64,000 nucleotides of DNA from Geobacillus thermoleovorans. GTDB taxonomy: Bacteria; Bacillota; Bacilli; Bacillales; Anoxybacillaceae. The stretch covers positions 785,001 to 849,000 of the forward strand of contig NZ_CP014335.1 in assembly GCF_001610955.1 (NCBI RefSeq), given 5' to 3'. Positions within the stretch are counted from its first letter, which is position 1, and every line of letters starts with the position of its first letter. Below, piece after piece: positions 43,534 through 52,018 of this stretch. The notes under the pieces were generated by a model. It was not told the origin of the DNA, searched no databases, and was given only the letters and a program-made list of their open reading frames with translations. The translations under genes were made by a program, and so were the position numbers.

Positions 43534-44588
43534 TGAAAAAGGTGTTGTATATCGGTTGGATCGGCTTTCAAAACGTAGGCGACGAGCTGTTATGGAATCT
43601 TTTTGCCTCCTATGCCCGCCAATACGCCCCGGACGTTCAAATCATCCCATCGACGCCCAAGGTCAACTGGAAAGATACGAGCCCGTACGACGCCGTCGTG
43701 CTCGGCGGCGGTTCGCTCTTGCTTCCAGGCTACATGGCCGTTTTGCAAGAGGCGCACGAAGCTGGAAAACCAATATGGATATGGGGAAGCGGCATTGACT
43801 GGATCGGTGAAGCTGAAACCGACGCCTTGTGTGCAGGCGCTAAGCCAGCGCTTCACCGCCACTTTTCCGCCAACGACGTCGAGCTGTTCCGCACCGTCCT
43901 CGCCTCGGCCGCCTTTGCCGGCATTCGCGGCCCGCTCAGCGAAGCGGTATTAAAAACGTTAGGCGCCTATCCTGCAAACGTCCGCGTCATCGGCGATCCA
44001 GGGCTGTTATTGCAGACTCCCGCCTCAGCCGAACCGCCAAACAAAGAAAAAACGATCGGCATCAACTGGGGGACGACATACAATCGCCTATTCGGCCAAC
44101 ACGAAACACTCGTCGAAGACACCCTCGCCCGCGCTGCCAAAATGTGGATCGCCTCCGGCTACCGGATTCACTTGTACATCGTCTGGCCGAACGACCGCTC
44201 CGCCTGCGAGCGGCTGTACAAAAAAATTAACTGCCCGGAGCGCGTCACCTTCGACCGCGCACTATATGACGAACGGCAGTTCATCGAGCGGCTTCAGCCT
44301 CTTGCCGCCACCGTCAACTTCAAACTCCACGCTAATTTGTTGTCCCTGGCCGCCGGCGTCCCGGCCGTCATGCTCGGCTACCGGTTTAAAGTGTTCGACT
44401 TCGCCGCCTTGCTCGGCCTTGACCGGTATGTCGTCTCGACCGCGAGCCCGCAGCTTGAAACAGATTTGATCGACACCGTCGCCCTCGCGGAACAACACCG
44501 CCGCCGGATCATGGAACAATACGAAACCGCCCGCCGCCAGTACATTCCGCTCTTGCTCGAGCCGTTTGAGCGCGGGTTGTTTCGATAA
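43530..44588 (+). CDS. Polysaccharide pyruvyl transferase family protein (CsaB-like)
   Basis: CsaB-type enzymes add ketal pyruvate to cell-surface polysaccharides, which often serves as a binding site for SLH-domain proteins. The 352-residue product shows YIGWIGFQNVGDELLWNLF, AVVLGGGSLL, RGPLSEAVLKTLG and the KLHANLLSLAAGVPAVMLGYRFKV core. The ATG at 43530 overlaps the upstream stop. A longer frame through the previous gene is a shadow. The glycan is unknown, possibly a spore-surface one. Confidence 0.85.
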   Translation: MMKKVLYIGWIGFQNVGDELLWNLFASYARQYAPDVQIIPSTPKVNWKDTSPYDAVVLGGGSLLLPGYMAVLQEAHEAGKPIWIWGSGIDWIGEAETDALCAGAKPALHRHFSANDVELFRTVLASAAFAGIRGPLSEAVLKTLGAYPANVRVIGDPGLLLQTPASAEPPNKEKTIGINWGTTYNRLFGQHETLVEDTLARAAKMWIASGYRIHLYIVWPNDRSACERLYKKINCPERVTFDRALYDERQFIERLQPLAATVNFKLHANLLSLAAGVPAVMLGYRFKVFDFAALLGLDRYVVSTASPQLETDLIDTVALAEQHRRRIMEQYETARRQYIPLLLEPFERGLFR

Positions 44589-44647
44589 GGGGGAGGCGCG
44601 GGCTTTCCCTTTTTTCATGATGAACACTAATTTTTTTAAAAAAGTGT

Positions 44648-44676
44648 TTGACAAACGAGGAAGGCATATATATAAT
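44648..44676 (+). promoter_or_regulatory. Consensus promoter of tRNA-Val
   Basis: TTGACA at 44648-44653 and TATAAT at 44671-44676 match the sigma-A consensus exactly with a 17-bp spacer, as expected for a highly expressed stable RNA. Confidence 0.92.
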
Positions 44677-44700
44677 AAAAAATGTGTTTGAAAGCGATAT

Positions 44701-44772
44701 GACCTGTTAGCTCAGTGGGAGAGCACTTCCTTGACAGGGAAGGGGTCGGGGGTTCAAGTCCCTCACAGGTCA
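44701..44772 (+). tRNA. tRNA-Val (GAC)
   Basis: The sequence folds as a cloverleaf: acceptor GACCTGT/ACAGGTC, D stem GCTC/GAGC, anticodon stem CTTCC/GGAAG with loop TTGACAG (anticodon GAC), and T loop TTCAAGT. It is 72 nt without an encoded CCA. It stands alone with its own promoter and terminator. Confidence 0.95.
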
Positions 44773-44776
44773 TCAC

Positions 44777-44816
44777 AAAACACCTCGATCTCGATGGAGA
44801 TCGAGGTGTTTTTTTA
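44777..44816 (+). terminator. tRNA-Val terminator
   Basis: A 16-bp stem (44777-44792 with 44797-44812) with loop GATG runs into a T tract. Confidence 0.9.
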
Positions 44817-44882
44817 TTGCCCCGCCGCCTATGCGAACACAAAGTGTGAGTAAAATATTTGTGGGTGAAATTCAGGAAGGAT

Positions 44883-44926
44883 CCCCGACGAGCGTAGCGA
44901 ATTTTTGTTCGCCACGCTCGTCGGGG
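44883..44926. repeat. 44-nt near-perfect palindrome at the edge of the mobile region
   Basis: CCCCGACGAGCGT pairs with ACGCTCGTCGGGG, and inside it GCGAA pairs with TTCGC around a short T-rich loop. It is not followed by a T tract on the plus strand. It lies between the tRNA and a broken transposase and could be an element end or a REP-like sequence. Confidence 0.6.
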
Positions 44927-45019
44927 CCACCAATCCAAAAACAAATCTCATGTAAAAAGGACTCTCTCCCTGCTATGATGGTGATGACCAACATCCATAA
45001 AACAGGAGGGAGGGAGTCC

Positions 45020-46384
45020 ATGAAACATCTTACCACATAATGGCTCCTATTAAAAGAGTTGGAGGAGCAATTAGTAAGAACTCTTCAAAAGGTGTTCGCT
45101 GTCTTGTTGGCCGCCCTTTTGGAGGAGATTGATCAACAACTGGCGGAAGCGCGGGACAAGCGGCGGTATCAGCTGAAAGATAAACGGCCGACCACGATCC
45201 AAACGCTGTTTGGAGAAGTGACGTTCCGTCGGAACGACTACTATGATCGACAAACAGGGGCCTATACCTTCTTGCTGGATGCCGAACTGGGCTTTGATGG
45301 AGCGCAGTCGATCAGCCCTTGCCTCGAGGAAACGGCGGTCGAGTTGGCCGTGGAGTGCTCTTCCTACCGCAAAGCGGCTCGCACGCTGGAGTCGATCGTG
45401 GGGTATGCGGTCCTAAGCCACGAGGCGATTCGCCAACTGGTGCTGGAGGCCCCTGTCTCGCTGCATCGCCCTGTTTCTCAACGGCACGGCCGAGTGCTGT
45501 TTGTCGAGGCGGAAGGACTCTGTTTCCCGCCAGGGGAAAGGGAAACGAGCGAAAGAAGAGAAAATCTTGGCGGTTCACGAGGGATGGAAACGAAACGGGT
45601 CGCAGCTTGAGCTGGTGAACCGGCGCTGCTGCCCCCATGAAGGGACGGGGACGTGTGGAAACGGTTTGAAGAGTGGCTGATGAAGGAATATGCCTATGAC
45701 CCGTGCCGGGACCTGTTGATCATCAACGGCGACGCGGCGCCATGGATCACGGCCTGCCGGGAGTATTTTGGAAAGCGAGCCTGCTTTCAGCTGGATCGAT
45801 TTCATGTGGCGCGGGAGCTGCGCCAATGCCTCTTGGGCCATCCGCGTTGGCGGGAGGTGCGGAGGAAGCTGGCGAAACAAGACGAAGAAGGACTTTTGGT
45901 CGAGCTGAACAGCGCGGTCGGCACGTTGGAGGACGAAGCGAAAGAGAAGCAGATGGCTGCCATGATCCGCCGGATCGAGTCGATGCCGGGATGCATCCGG
46001 GACTATCGGGAGTGGCTGTCGGAGCAAGGGGTGGAGACGACCGGCATGCGTCCGATGGGCCACGCCGAGAGCGTGATGAGCCGGTTTGCGCATCGGGTGA
46101 AATCCCGCCGCAGCTGGAAAGACCAAGGGCTTCGGGCGTTTCTGAGGGCGATGGCAGCCCGAATCGACGGGATTTGGCGGAGAAATGGGCAGTTGGTGGA
46201 GGAAGAAGAGACCCGAACGGCAGCCTCGGCCTCGACGAAGTCCAAGCGGGTTGAACAGGCCAAACGGAAGGCAGGACGGTTGTGGGCAGATGTGGTGCGT
46301 CAGAATCTACCGTGTCTGCAGCGGTCATCCGGGACGCCGATCCATCAAGCGTTGTCGGCGCTTCGGGATTTTGGTTGGGTGTAA
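45020..46384 (+). pseudogene. Broken ISLre2-family (UPF0236) transposase
   Basis: The frame should start at ATG 45020 (after GGAGGGAGGGAG) but has TAA as codon 7. It then reads well from about 45041 (LLKELEEQLVRTLQKVF) to GRVLFVEAEGLC near 45525, shifts frame there (KGKRAKEEKILAVHEGWKRNG reads in another frame), and shifts again near 45650 before MWKRFEEWLMKEYAYDPCRDLL to the end at 46384. The reconstructed protein fits ISLre2 transposases. One stop and two frameshifts make it inactive. I could not define the element's ends. Confidence 0.85.
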
Positions 46385-46404
46385 AAAAATGGAACACAAT
46401 ATCA

Positions 46405-46596
46405 TCACCTCAAGATGAGGGATGAGAGTCCGAAAGCGCTTACGATATCAATTCCTGAAAATGGTTCGCTAACTAGTGATTGACAACACCCGTAGTGAAC
46501 CGAAAAAATGTTCTCCACAAAGTCTTGACTGACTCTGGCGGCATATTGCTTTTGAATCTTGGCTCGATCTGTAGTAAAATGAAAGTGCTCTTGCAT
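46405..46596 (-). pseudogene. N-terminal fragment of another transposase-like gene
   Basis: On the minus strand AAAGGAGAATCCCC precedes an ATG and about 42 residues (MQEHFHFTTDRAKIQKQYAA and on) that look like the start of an insertion-sequence transposase. The frame then runs into unrelated sequence and stops. I cannot name the family with certainty. Confidence 0.4.
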
Positions 46597-46698
46597 GGGG
46601 ATTCTCCTTTCGAATGGTAGGTCGCACTTTCATTCTACAGGAGATTCGCCAGCAAGGGCTATTTTTATGCTTGCTCAAGTTTATCTAGCACCACGGGT

Positions 46699-46750
46699 TT
46701 GAATAATAAAAGAAATGGGGTATAATATATTCAAACGGAAATTTGAATAT
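46699..46750 (+). promoter_or_regulatory. cad promoter and CadC-type operator
   Basis: TTGAAT (46699-46704) and TATAAT (46721-46726) are 16 bp apart. Directly after lies an inverted repeat, ATATTCAAA (46727-46735) with TTTGAATAT (46742-46750), which resembles the CadC/ArsR-type cad operator. A metal-free repressor bound here would block initiation. Confidence 0.82.
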
Positions 46751-46766
46751 GAAAGGGGGATAATGA

Positions 46767-47135
46767 ATGAGTAAGAAAGATACATGTGAAATTTATTGTT
46801 ATGACGAAGAAAAAGTCAATCGAATACAAGGGGAATTGCAAAAAGAAGATATATCCAGTGTTGTCCTGTTGTTTAAAGCACTGGCAGATGAAAATAGGGC
46901 AAAAACTGTCTATTCACTTTGCTAAGATAAAGAGTTATGTGTATGTGATATTGCCAATATCATTGGGGCTTCTGTTGCAACCACTTCCCATCATTTACGG
47001 ACTCTTTATAAACAAGGGATTGTAAAGTATCGAAAAGAAGGAAAGCTAGCATTTTATTCGCTGGATGATGACCATATTAAGCAGTTAATCATGATTGCGT
47101 TAGTACATGAGAAAGAGGTGAAAGTCCGTGTCTGA
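46767..47135 (+). pseudogene. cadC: cadC metal-responsive repressor with in-frame stop
   Basis: The frame encodes a 122-residue CadC of the ArsR/SmtB family but codon 53 is TAA (46923-46925). CadC proteins have Cys-Gln-Asp here, so a single C to T change of CAA explains the stop. Downstream the frame is intact (DKELCVCDIANIIGAS, ATTSHHLRTLYKQGIVKYRKEGKLAFYSL), including the ELCVCD metal site. It overlaps cadA by 8 nt. A full repressor is probably not made, so cadA may be constitutive. Confidence 0.88.
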
Positions 47136-49266
47136 ACAACAAGCAAAATTATCTAAATCAGAAGCGAAAACCTACCGTGTTCAAGGATTTACTTGTGCAA
47201 ACTGTGCGGCAAAGTTTGAAAATAATGTAAAATCATTGCCAGGTGTTCAAGATGCTAAAGTAAACTTTGGAGCATCTAAAATTACCGTTTGGGGTACAAC
47301 AACCATCGAAGAATTAGAAAAAGCAGGAGCTTTTGAAAACTTAAAGGTTCGGGAAGATAAAGAAAAATCAGTCAAGCGTGAACCTTTTTGGAAGCAAAAA
47401 GAGAACATTAAAGTGTATATTTCCGCCGTTTTGCTTGTGATCAGTTGGTTTTTAGGGAAGCAATACGGAGAAGAGCATATCTTTGCGACAATTGGATATG
47501 CTGCAGCAATTTTAATCGGTGGATATTCGTTATTTATAAAAGGTTTCAAAAACCTAGTTCGATTGAATTTTGATATGAATACGCTGATGACAGTGGCGAT
47601 TTTAGGAGCTGCAGCGATTGGTGAATGGGGAGAAGGTGCAACGGTTGTTATTCTATTCGCCATTAGCGAAGCCTTAGAGCGTTATTCCATGGATAAAGCT
47701 CGTCAATCCATTGAATCGTTGATGGATATTGCTCCAAAAGAAGCATTAATTCGTCGCGGAAATGAAGAAATGATGGTCCCTGTTGACGATATTCAAGTCG
47801 GAGATATTATGATCGTAAAGCCTGGTCAGAAATTAGCGATGGATGGAATCATCATCAAGGGTACATCTACATTAAATCAGGCTGCCATTACAGGGGAAAG
47901 TGTTCCCGTAGCGAAAACAGTTGGTGATGAAGTTTTTGCAGGAACATTGAATGAAGAAGGTTTATTGGAAGTAAAAGTGACAAAACGAGTGGAAGATACA
48001 ACCCTTTCGAAAATCATCCATTTAGTGGAAGAAGCTCAAGCAGAACGAGCGCCTTCTCAAGCGTTTGTAGATCGTTTTGCCAAATACTATACACCAGCCA
48101 TTATCATTTTTGCTCTTTTACTAGCCGTTATTCCGCCATTATTTATGGGTGCTGATTGGAGCGAATGGATTTATCGGGGTCTAGCTGTATTAGTGGTTGG
48201 TTGTCCGTGTGCGCTGGTCATTTCCACTCCTGTTGCGATTGTAACCGCCATTGGAAATGCAGCGAAAAACGGGGTGTTAATTAAAGGTGGCATCTATTTA
48301 GAAGAAGCAGGATCTCTAAAAGTCATCGCTTTTGATAAAACAGGAACATTAACAAAAGGTGTTCCTTCCGTCACCGATGTGGTCACTTATAATGGCGATG
48401 AAAATGAACTAATGACCATTACAGCAGCCATTGAAAAAGGCTCACAACATCCACTTGCTTCCGCCATTATAAGAAAAGCAGAAGAAGATGGATTGAATTT
48501 TAATGATTTATCTGTTGAAGAATTCCAATCCATTACAGGTAAAGGGGTCAAAGCCAAAGTAAATAACGCAATGTATTATGTCGGAAGTCCAGGTCTTTTT
48601 GAAGAACTTCTTCCAAATGGCATCCAATCAGAAATAAAAGAACAAATTACAACCCTTCAAACACAAGGGAAAACGGTCATGGCGTTAGGAACGGAAAAAG
48701 AAATTCTGGCGTTAATTGCCGTGGCAGACGAAATAAGAGAATCATCCAAAGAGGTTATTCGAAAACTTCATCAAGTCGGTATTGAAAAAACGGTAATGTT
48801 GACAGGGGATAACCAAAGAACAGCCGAAGCCATCGGAAAACAAGTCGGCGTTTCCGATATTAAAGCCGATTTACTTCCAGAAGATAAACTGAATTTCATC
48901 AAAGAGCTTCGTGACAAGCATCAAAGCGTGGCGATGGTTGGAGATGGTGTGAACGATGCACCAGCTCTTGCAGCTTCAACCGTTGGTGTGGCAATGGGTG
49001 GTGCTGGAACCGATACAGCCCTAGAAACAGCCGATATTGTCTTAATGTCTGATGATTTAAGCAAATTGCCATATACGATTAAATTGAGCCGCAAAGCTTT
49101 AGCGATTATTAAGCAAAACATTACTTTCTCTTTAGGGATTAAGGCATTGTCATTACTGTTAATTGTGCCTGGTTGGTTAACGCTATGGTTAGCGATATTT
49201 GCCGATATGGGAGCAACATTAATCGTAACATTAAACAGCATGCGATTGCTAAAAGTTAAAGAATAG
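47128..49266 (+). CDS. cadA: Cadmium/zinc-exporting P1B-type ATPase CadA
   Basis: CadA pumps Cd, Zn and Pb ions out of the cell. The 712-residue protein has an N-terminal metal-binding domain ([12 protein letters not shown]), the transport motif CPC ([11 protein letters not shown]), the phosphorylation site DKTGT, the HP dipeptide ([10 protein letters not shown]) and [11 protein letters not shown]. The start is GTG inside the end of cadC. The gene is noticeably more AT-rich than the chromosome core, consistent with transfer. Its stop codon uses the first base of the ISL3 element. Confidence 0.95.
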   Translation: MSEQQAKLSKSEAKTYRVQGFTCANCAAKFENNVKSLPGVQDAKVNFGASKITVWGTTTIEELEKAGAFENLKVREDKEKSVKREPFWKQKENIKVYISAVLLVISWFLGKQYGEEHIFATIGYAAAILIGGYSLFIKGFKNLVRLNFDMNTLMTVAILGAAAIGEWGEGATVVILFAISEALERYSMDKARQSIESLMDIAPKEALIRRGNEEMMVPVDDIQVGDIMIVKPGQKLAMDGIIIKGTSTLNQAAITGESVPVAKTVGDEVFAGTLNEEGLLEVKVTKRVEDTTLSKIIHLVEEAQAERAPSQAFVDRFAKYYTPAIIIFALLLAVIPPLFMGADWSEWIYRGLAVLVVGCPCALVISTPVAIVTAIGNAAKNGVLIKGGIYLEEAGSLKVIAFDKTGTLTKGVPSVTDVVTYNGDENELMTITAAIEKGSQHPLASAIIRKAEEDGLNFNDLSVEEFQSITGKGVKAKVNNAMYYVGSPGLFEELLPNGIQSEIKEQITTLQTQGKTVMALGTEKEILALIAVADEIRESSKEVIRKLHQVGIEKTVMLTGDNQRTAEAIGKQVGVSDIKADLLPEDKLNFIKELRDKHQSVAMVGDGVNDAPALAASTVGVAMGGAGTDTALETADIVLMSDDLSKLPYTIKLSRKALAIIKQNITFSLGIKALSLLLIVPGWLTLWLAIFADMGATLIVTLNSMRLLKVKE

Positions 49267-50578
49267 GCTCTTCACCACAAGTTGTACTTGATCATTTAAG
49301 GTAGGTGTGCATAGAGGGTACAAAAAATGCGAATTTTCCTGTATGGTAAAGGTGACCAAACCAAACCATGGAGGGAAATTCGCATGTACTCTCAGTTTAT
49401 CAAAGAACTCATCGATTGACCAGATGTTTTGATTCAAAAGGTGCGAAAAGAAGGGGAACGTTGGATTTTCGAACTTTCTCTACCCGAACAATGCCCGTTA
49501 TGTCCTGTCTGCTTGAAGCGCACGATCAAAATGACAGACAAAAAGAAGCAATGGATGCATGGCTATGCTCAGCGAATCGGAATTTTTTGGATCGAACTTC
49601 CTGTCGAGCGCAGACGTTGTAGCACGTGTGGCGTGACGTTCAGCACGTCGTATCCAGCCATCTCTCCTCGAAGTGTGGCGACGGATGCTTTTCAGCGATG
49701 GGTCGCGCAATCTTGCATCGGAACATTCATTCAGGCGGTGGCTCGTATGCTCAAGCTTCCTTACACGACCGTTGAACGATGGTTTTATACCCATGCCCCT
49801 TCCTTCCTATCGAATGACGTCCAACCAAAGGCGGTTTGTGTCGATGAGTTTGCTTTTCGAAAAGGGCACGACTATGGAGTGGCGATCATGGATGCCGAAA
49901 CGGGAGAAGTGTATGCCATGGAAGCAGGAAAGAACGAGGATGCATTGGCTCATGTATCTCGTTCCGTTCAGTATGTCGTGAGTGACTTGGCTCCAGCGAT
50001 GAAAAAAGCGATTCAACGGGTTTGCCCAGAGGCGACACATGTCGTCGACTATTTCCATGTCATTCAGCTGTTTACCGATGCTTTAGAACGTTGTCGCAAA
50101 TATTTGGGCAAAGGAGGCAAGAAACACGGAAATGTTCGTTACGTTTGCCGTTTATTGAGCCAATGCCCAGAGAAATTGACGGAGGAAGAACGTCAAATCA
50201 TACGAGAATGGTGTAATGAAAGCGATTACTTAAAGTCTGTTTACCAATCGCTCCAACATGTTCGCTATGTGTTCAAAAGCAAAGATGAGCAACAGGCGAA
50301 ACGACGCTTGAAGGCTTGGATTCATCGGTATTTGTTTTGTCCTTGTTCCGTTGTTCGTGCCATCGCAAAATCACTCGTCAAACGAACAGACGAAATGATA
50401 TCGTGCATTTTATCCCATTATTCGAATGGGAAGATGGAGGGAACGAATAACAAGATCAAGCTGATGAAACGTCGGGGATACGGATACCGAAATATCCAGC
50501 GTTTTGCACTGCGGGTTCGGCTGGAAACAGCTAACATACTTTCATGACAGGTGCAAGTACATCTTTTGGAGATGAACC
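49266..50578 (+). mobile_element. ISL3-family insertion sequence
   Basis: The element is about 1.3 kb. Its left end GGCTCTTCACCACAAGTTG and right end (minus strand GGTTCATCTCCAAAAGATG) are imperfect inverted repeats. The flanking 8-mers AAAGAATA and AATTATAT do not match, so no target duplication is visible. The left end is shared with the MITE at 7685. Confidence 0.85.
49429..50547 (+). CDS. ISL3-family transposase, probably missing its native start
   Basis: The product (372 residues from TTG 49429) has the N-terminal zinc finger (CPLCPVCLKR, CSTCGVTF), a helix-turn-helix segment and a DDE domain (VCVDEFAFRKGHDYGVAIMD; VVSDLAPAMKKAI; NGKMEGTNNKIKLMKRRGYGYRN). An ATG at 49384 with GGAGGGAAATTCGC upstream is in frame but is cut by TGA at codon 12 (49417-49419). 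It may therefore be inactive or use the weak internal TTG. Confidence 0.8.
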   Translation: MIQKVRKEGERWIFELSLPEQCPLCPVCLKRTIKMTDKKKQWMHGYAQRIGIFWIELPVERRRCSTCGVTFSTSYPAISPRSVATDAFQRWVAQSCIGTFIQAVARMLKLPYTTVERWFYTHAPSFLSNDVQPKAVCVDEFAFRKGHDYGVAIMDAETGEVYAMEAGKNEDALAHVSRSVQYVVSDLAPAMKKAIQRVCPEATHVVDYFHVIQLFTDALERCRKYLGKGGKKHGNVRYVCRLLSQCPEKLTEEERQIIREWCNESDYLKSVYQSLQHVRYVFKSKDEQQAKRRLKAWIHRYLFCPCSVVRAIAKSLVKRTDEMISCILSHYSNGKMEGTNNKIKLMKRRGYGYRNIQRFALRVRLETANILS

Positions 50579-50604
50579 AATTATATCGAACTAAGTAACG
50601 AACT

Positions 50605-50633
50605 TTAAAAACCGGGCTGAGAAGAGCCCGGTT
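50605..50633 (-). terminator. Minus-strand terminator
   Basis: AACCGGGCT and AGCCCGGTT form a 9-bp stem followed on the minus strand by TTTT. It lies 90 nt past the end of the YeaQ-type gene and probably serves it. Confidence 0.65.
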
Positions 50634-50723
50634 CCTTCATGTGTGAGCATGAATTTGGAGATGAAAGATTGCGCTCTGAGCCTTGCATAAGCGGAATCCA
50701 TTGCGATCTCAAGGGTTATGGAA

Positions 50724-50978
50724 TCACGCCGCCCTATGCAATCTGCGAATGACAAAACTTGCAAGCAAAATGAGGATAACGGAACCGATCAGCGCGGGGA
50801 TGATGTCAAATCCGCCGATGGTCGGCCCCCAGTTGCCGAGCAGCGCTGTGCCAAGCCAAGCGCCGATGAACCCAGCGATGATGTTGCCGATGATTCCGCC
50901 GGGAATATCGCGGCCTGTTAGAAGACCTGCGAGCCAACCGATGACGCCCCCGACAATCAAGCTCCACAAAAATGACAT
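50724..50978 (-). CDS. GlsB/YeaQ/YmgE family small membrane protein
   Basis: This 84-residue protein has three hydrophobic helices rich in glycine (WSLIVGGVIGWLAGLL, GGIIGNIIAGFIGAWLG, IGSVILILLASFVI). It matches the transglycosylase-associated / YeaQ family, often induced by stress. The ATG at 50978 has GAGGGAGGAA upstream. The first six codons of a longer frame are unlikely. Confidence 0.88.
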   Translation of the reverse strand: MSFLWSLIVGGVIGWLAGLLTGRDIPGGIIGNIIAGFIGAWLGTALLGNWGPTIGGFDIIPALIGSVILILLASFVIRRLHRAA

Positions 50979-51242
50979 GGATGATTCCTCCCTCAAATCA
51001 TGAAAAGGATTCTTTCGTATTTATATTGTGCGTCAAAAGGAGCAGCAATTATGCACGCAAAAGCCCCATCATACTTTATCAGCACGCGTTCTCTGTTTTT
51101 GGCGTTTTGTCCGGGGGCAGAGTTTTGGCTGCGTATTGGAAACCATTGTGTTCATGATGACGGATAAATCGCCAGCTTCTCTTCCATCTTCGTGCGCGGC
51201 CGGGCAGGAGGGATTTGATCGGGATCGAAGAAGACGAGATGC
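50979..51242. other. No gene seen
   Basis: Apart from the ribosome site of the YeaQ-type gene, I see no coding region, repeat or clear promoter in this stretch. The short frames here are unconvincing. Confidence 0.5.
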
Positions 51243-51284
51243 AAAAATCAAAGCCGCGCTTGACTCGCAGTCAAACGCGGCTTT
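51243..51284 (-). terminator. Terminator of the hendecad-repeat gene
   Basis: On the minus strand a 16-bp stem with one mismatch (51269-51284 with 51250-51265) is followed by a T-rich tract. Confidence 0.8.
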
Positions 51285-51298
51285 CCGATGAAGGAAAA

Positions 51299-51679
51299 CT
51301 AGCGAAGGAATTCAAGTTGCTTGGCAAGATGGTGGAGTTTTTTCTCATGCTGGATGGTTTTGGACGCGAGGAAATGGACGGTTTCTTGCGTTTCTGTCAG
51401 CTCCACACGCAAGCCGGCGAATTTTTGCTCGAGTCGGTCAAACCGCTCGTTCACCTCGGCGCGAAATTGTTGCATTTCCGCTCTCAATTGGTTGGCTGTG
51501 TCTTGCATCTCCGCTCTCAATTGGTTAGCCATGTCTTGCATTTCTGCTCTCAGTTGGTTAGCTGTGTCTTGGATTTCTGCTCGTAGTTGGCTTCCCATTT
51601 CGTCAATTTGGGTGCGGATGTCGTGGGAAAACATTTTCAGCGCCTCGACTACTTCTTTCACGATGGTATCGCGTTCCAT
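51299..51679 (-). CDS. Coiled-coil protein with four 11-residue repeats
   Basis: The 126-residue product is almost all coiled coil. Residues 31-74 are four tandem 11-residue units of the form QLRAEMQDTAN, a hendecad pattern that gives a slightly right-handed coiled coil. A heptad-like part follows (RFDRLEQKFAGLRVELTETQ). AAGAGGAGGTG precedes the ATG. Its size and repeats recall small Bacillaceae proteins near prophage or surface genes. No function can be assigned. Confidence 0.75.
   Translation of the reverse strand: MERDTIVKEVVEALKMFSHDIRTQIDEMGSQLRAEIQDTANQLRAEMQDMANQLRAEMQDTANQLRAEMQQFRAEVNERFDRLEQKFAGLRVELTETQETVHFLASKTIQHEKKLHHLAKQLEFLR
51458..51589. repeat. Four tandem 33-bp coding repeats
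   Basis: The DNA for the four hendecads is repeated in 33-bp units that differ by only a few bases, so copy number may vary among strains. Confidence 0.8.
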
Positions 51680-51910
51680 GCTTGTTCACCTCCTCTTTTT
51701 TGATTATACAACGTGGAGCAGGGAAAGAAAACTATGTTTTGAACAAGCTTTTTCTCCGTTTTCATTTGATTGATCGTTGGCTCGAGTTGCGGCGTCGTGG
51801 GTGAGGTTGGAAAGTTCATGTCAATGATCATGGCGGCGTTTTGAGGGAACGGGTGGATCTGCCTCTTCGTTAATCAAAATATTAGTTTCTCGTTTATCAC
51901 TTTTAGGGAT

Positions 51911-51956
51911 TTATAATAAGTGATTTCTTATTATAAAAATAATAAACTATTATTTT
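51911..51956 (+). promoter_or_regulatory. Two adjacent palindromes upstream of the YeiH-type gene
   Basis: TTATAATAAG (51911-51920) and CTTATTATAA (51927-51936) form a perfect 10-bp inverted repeat with a 6-nt spacer. A second palindrome, AAAATAATA/TATTATTTT, lies at 51936-51956. LysR-type regulators bind such AT-rich palindromes, and one is encoded at the far end of the gene. No clear promoter hexamers stand out in the AT-rich sequence. Confidence 0.6.
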
Positions 51957-52018
51957 ACTTATTGATGGAAGGGACATATGATAAAAACAGTTATGTGATA
52001 CCAATAGGGGGGATTCGA

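Noticed and set aside
44636..44944. 102-codon minus-strand frame over the tRNA
   Set aside because: It crosses the tRNA, its terminator and the palindrome, so it is not coding.
51458..51589. Repeats as a CRISPR array
   Set aside because: The 33-bp units are directly adjacent, have no spacers, and are in frame in a coiled-coil gene.
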